Source: Clostridium pasteurianum (GTDB lineage Bacteria > Bacillota > Clostridia > Clostridiales > Clostridiaceae). From it: 64,000 nt of DNA. The position numbers and the translations under genes are program-made. A model generated the notes under the pieces. That model had not been told where the DNA came from, did no database searches, and saw nothing but the letters and a program-made list of their open reading frames with translations. Positions 62,410-64,000 of this stretch are shown here, piece after piece. Every line of letters begins with the position of its first letter. Position 1 is the stretch's first letter. The stretch covers positions 186,001-250,000 of the forward strand of contig NZ_MCGV01000001.1 of NCBI RefSeq assembly GCF_001705235.1. The letters are read 5' to 3'.

Positions 62410-62706
62410 TCATATTAATTTATAAGCATCTTCTATTTTAGCAAAAGGAATCAGCACATTATTTTGATCAGCTGGTACAAATAAATCCAAACCATTTTGA
62501 CCACCATCTGGTAGGAAATACTTTCTATTGTATTTTTTAATTACCCATCCCTTTGTACCAGATGGAATAAAGCCAAAGCTTCCATTTTCAAAAGATTGAA
62601 AAGATGGCAAATACCCTTTATTAAACATAGTTTGAGCTACATTAATAATTGAGCATTGTTTTATTATTTCAACCCTAAAAAGTTTTTCTTCTTTTAAAAA
62701 ATTCAT
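62410..62706 (-). CDS. Unknown 98-residue protein
   Basis: A soluble 98-residue protein with no signal or membrane segment: MNFLKEEKLFRVEIIKQCSI, then FGFIPSGTKGWVIKKYNRKYF and LDLFVPADQNNVLIPFAKIED. The GAGGTGTTTTT site precedes the ATG. It is not recognised. It stands between the secreted amidase and Sua5, with about 100 bases on each side. Confidence 0.6.
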   Translation of the reverse strand: MNFLKEEKLFRVEIIKQCSIINVAQTMFNKGYLPSFQSFENGSFGFIPSGTKGWVIKKYNRKYFLPDGGQNGLDLFVPADQNNVLIPFAKIEDAYKLI

Positions 62707-62807
62707 AAAAACACCTCAATCTTTTAAATACATAAATCCAATTTTTTCACTCTCTTATTAACTATCTCAATCATAGGAATTTATTTAAATAGCAGTAATT
62801 TTAAATT

Positions 62808-63842
62808 TTATATATGAATAATGTCTCCTGCACTTGCTTTTTCTAATCTATTAATTATAGAATTTCCTAAACCGCTGTCTTTAGGTGCTTGTACATAAAT
62901 ATGACTTACATTCAATTTATCACATTCCCTAAGTAGATTAAATATCTTTTGTGCAGCTGTATTTAAGATTTTAAAACTTCCTAAACTATATACATAATCG
63001 CAACTATCAAAATCTCTTAAAAATTCATCAAAGCAAATTACAGCATTATCCTCATTTATATTTTCTTTAATCCATTTAGATGTTTTAATATAATCTCCTT
63101 CAACCAGTGTCACTGGTGCATCCGGAGCATAGTGCCTATATTTCATTCCTGGAGCTTTTGGAATTTCGTTTCCTTTAACACTTAATAAATTCTTTTTATA
63201 TATAAGCTTTGGAATTACTCTACGTATGTCATCTAGGCTAACTGCTCCTGGTCTTAAGAGTACTGGTTCTGGTGTAGACATATCTATAATTGTAGATTCC
63301 AGTCCAATTGAACATGGACCTCCGTCTAAAATGCATGGAATTTTTCCATTCAGATCATTATAACAATGCCCAGCACTTGTAGTTGATGGTTTGCCTGATA
63401 AATTTGCAGATGGAGCTACGAGTAAAGTCCCACTTTCTTTTATTATAGCTCTAGCTATTTCACTTTTAGGGAATCTAACTCCTACAGTTTTCATCCCTGC
63501 ACTAACTGTATCTGAAACACATTCCTTTTTATTAAAAATCAAAGTTACTGATCCAGGCCAAAAAGCATCAAATACTTTCTCTGCTGCCTTGGGAATATCT
63601 TTACATATATCATAAACTTGCTCTAATTTATATATGTGTATCAATAAAGGGTTGTCTTGTGGCCTACCTTTAACTTGAAATATTTTTTTTACAGCACATT
63701 CATTAAAAGCATCTGCTGCCAATCCATAAACAGTTTCCGTTGGAATTGCAACAACTTCACCTTTCTTTAGATATTCTGCACCCTTTACAATGTTTTGATA
63801 ACTATAATTTAAATTTTTAACGTCTAATACTTCTGTTTCCAC
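62808..63842 (-). CDS. sua5: Threonylcarbamoyl-AMP synthase, Sua5/YwlC type
   Basis: This 344-residue enzyme makes threonylcarbamoyl-AMP from threonine, bicarbonate and ATP for tRNA t6A37. The YrdC domain has KGEVVAIPTETVYGLAADAF, KGRPQDNPLLIH and RFPKSEIARAI, with SANLSGKPSTTSA and GLESTIIDMS. A C-terminal Sua5 extension follows GMKYRHYAPDAPV, distinguishing it from the shorter TsaC form. AGGTAAAAACTGTG precedes the ATG. The partial gene upstream ends 47 bases away. Confidence 0.93.
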   Translation of the reverse strand: METEVLDVKNLNYSYQNIVKGAEYLKKGEVVAIPTETVYGLAADAFNECAVKKIFQVKGRPQDNPLLIHIYKLEQVYDICKDIPKAAEKVFDAFWPGSVTLIFNKKECVSDTVSAGMKTVGVRFPKSEIARAIIKESGTLLVAPSANLSGKPSTTSAGHCYNDLNGKIPCILDGGPCSIGLESTIIDMSTPEPVLLRPGAVSLDDIRRVIPKLIYKKNLLSVKGNEIPKAPGMKYRHYAPDAPVTLVEGDYIKTSKWIKENINEDNAVICFDEFLRDFDSCDYVYSLGSFKILNTAAQKIFNLLRECDKLNVSHIYVQAPKDSGLGNSIINRLEKASAGDIIHI

Positions 63843-63889
63843 AGTTTTTACCTCCCTTTATTGTCTAACATTATATTTATATAAGTAGC

Positions 63890-64000
63890 CTACTTTCTTA
63901 TCAGTATTAAATGATGGAAGAAAGCAGCTTCCTTAAATTCATCTCTATCACAGACACTCTGTTCTACTTTAAGCATTTGTTTTTGCCATTTTTCATCCTT
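63890..64000 (-). CDS. C-terminus of an unidentified gene (5' end beyond window)
   Basis: The minus strand is open from the window edge to TAG at 63890-63892: KDEKWQKQMLKVEQSVCDRD, then EFKEAAFFHHLILIRK. Only 36 residues are visible. It is a polar C-terminus without a recognisable motif. It could be in one transcript with sua5. Confidence 0.45.
   Translation of the reverse strand, partial: KDEKWQKQMLKVEQSVCDRDEFKEAAFFHHLILIRK

Overview
The window looks like chromosomal DNA of a low-G+C, anaerobic, spore-forming Clostridium. Visible support: very A+T-rich sequence, strong AGGAGG-type ribosome binding sites, a butyrate kinase, the [FeFe]-hydrogenase maturase HydF, a spore SspH-type protein, a T-box leader and a c-di-GMP-II riboswitch. 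Gene content and order resemble Clostridium acetobutylicum; that assignment is from memory of the genome, not from a search.

Layout. 1-9.9 kb (minus strand): an alaS cluster with B. subtilis-like order (alaS under a T-box, ireB, ruvX, a DUF1292 gene, then fur, RNase J, typA, mltG and trmR). 9.9-18.4 kb (minus): an AI-2E-family permease, a PRC-barrel protein, an IscR-type Rrf2 regulator and gltD-gltB. 18.4-26.4 kb: an overlapping operon lytS-lytR-rarA-nuclease/helicase, divergent from a CstA-type transporter. 26.9-30.4 kb (minus): a ClpP-like protease, TetR regulator, HD protein, CmpB-like membrane protein and nitrilase-family enzyme. 30.5-34 kb (plus): a cold-shock protein and glycogen phosphorylase. 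34-36.4 kb (minus): a small sspH-like gene, butyrate kinase and an SseB-like protein. 36.4-44.1 kb (plus): a cellulose operon behind a c-di-GMP-II riboswitch. 44.4-54 kb (minus): purL, an M16 peptidase, a glycosyltransferase, an ABC-type binding lipoprotein and a small membrane protein. 54-64 kb: aspA-hydF, an amino-acid permease, a CvfB-like protein, a flagellin-tail mini-protein, a ferritin-like protein, a secreted amidase, an unknown gene and Sua5.

The strongest system is the cellulose locus. A c-di-GMP-II aptamer is followed by an intrinsic terminator whose 5' stem overlaps the aptamer's P1 strand. Behind it lie BcsA with a C-terminal PilZ domain, a membrane-anchored BcsB-like candidate, an AlgI-like MBOAT acyltransferase, a DHHW (AlgJ-like) protein and a GH8 lipoprotein. 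The inference is c-di-GMP control of both transcription and enzyme activity, making a possibly O-acetylated cellulose.

The most unexplained structure is a family of about 190-330-nt palindromic repeats at five loci (after cstA, cspA, purL, the M16 peptidase gene and hydF). In every case the same end of the repeat overlaps the stop codon of the upstream gene, and the distal end carries a conserved tail. A second palindrome family (GGTTTGGGTC / ACCCATTATCC), a roughly 90-bp AT-rich module and a short AATTAAGAATTAAGAATG repeat fill the same gaps. No tRNA, rRNA, CRISPR array, transposase or prophage gene was seen.
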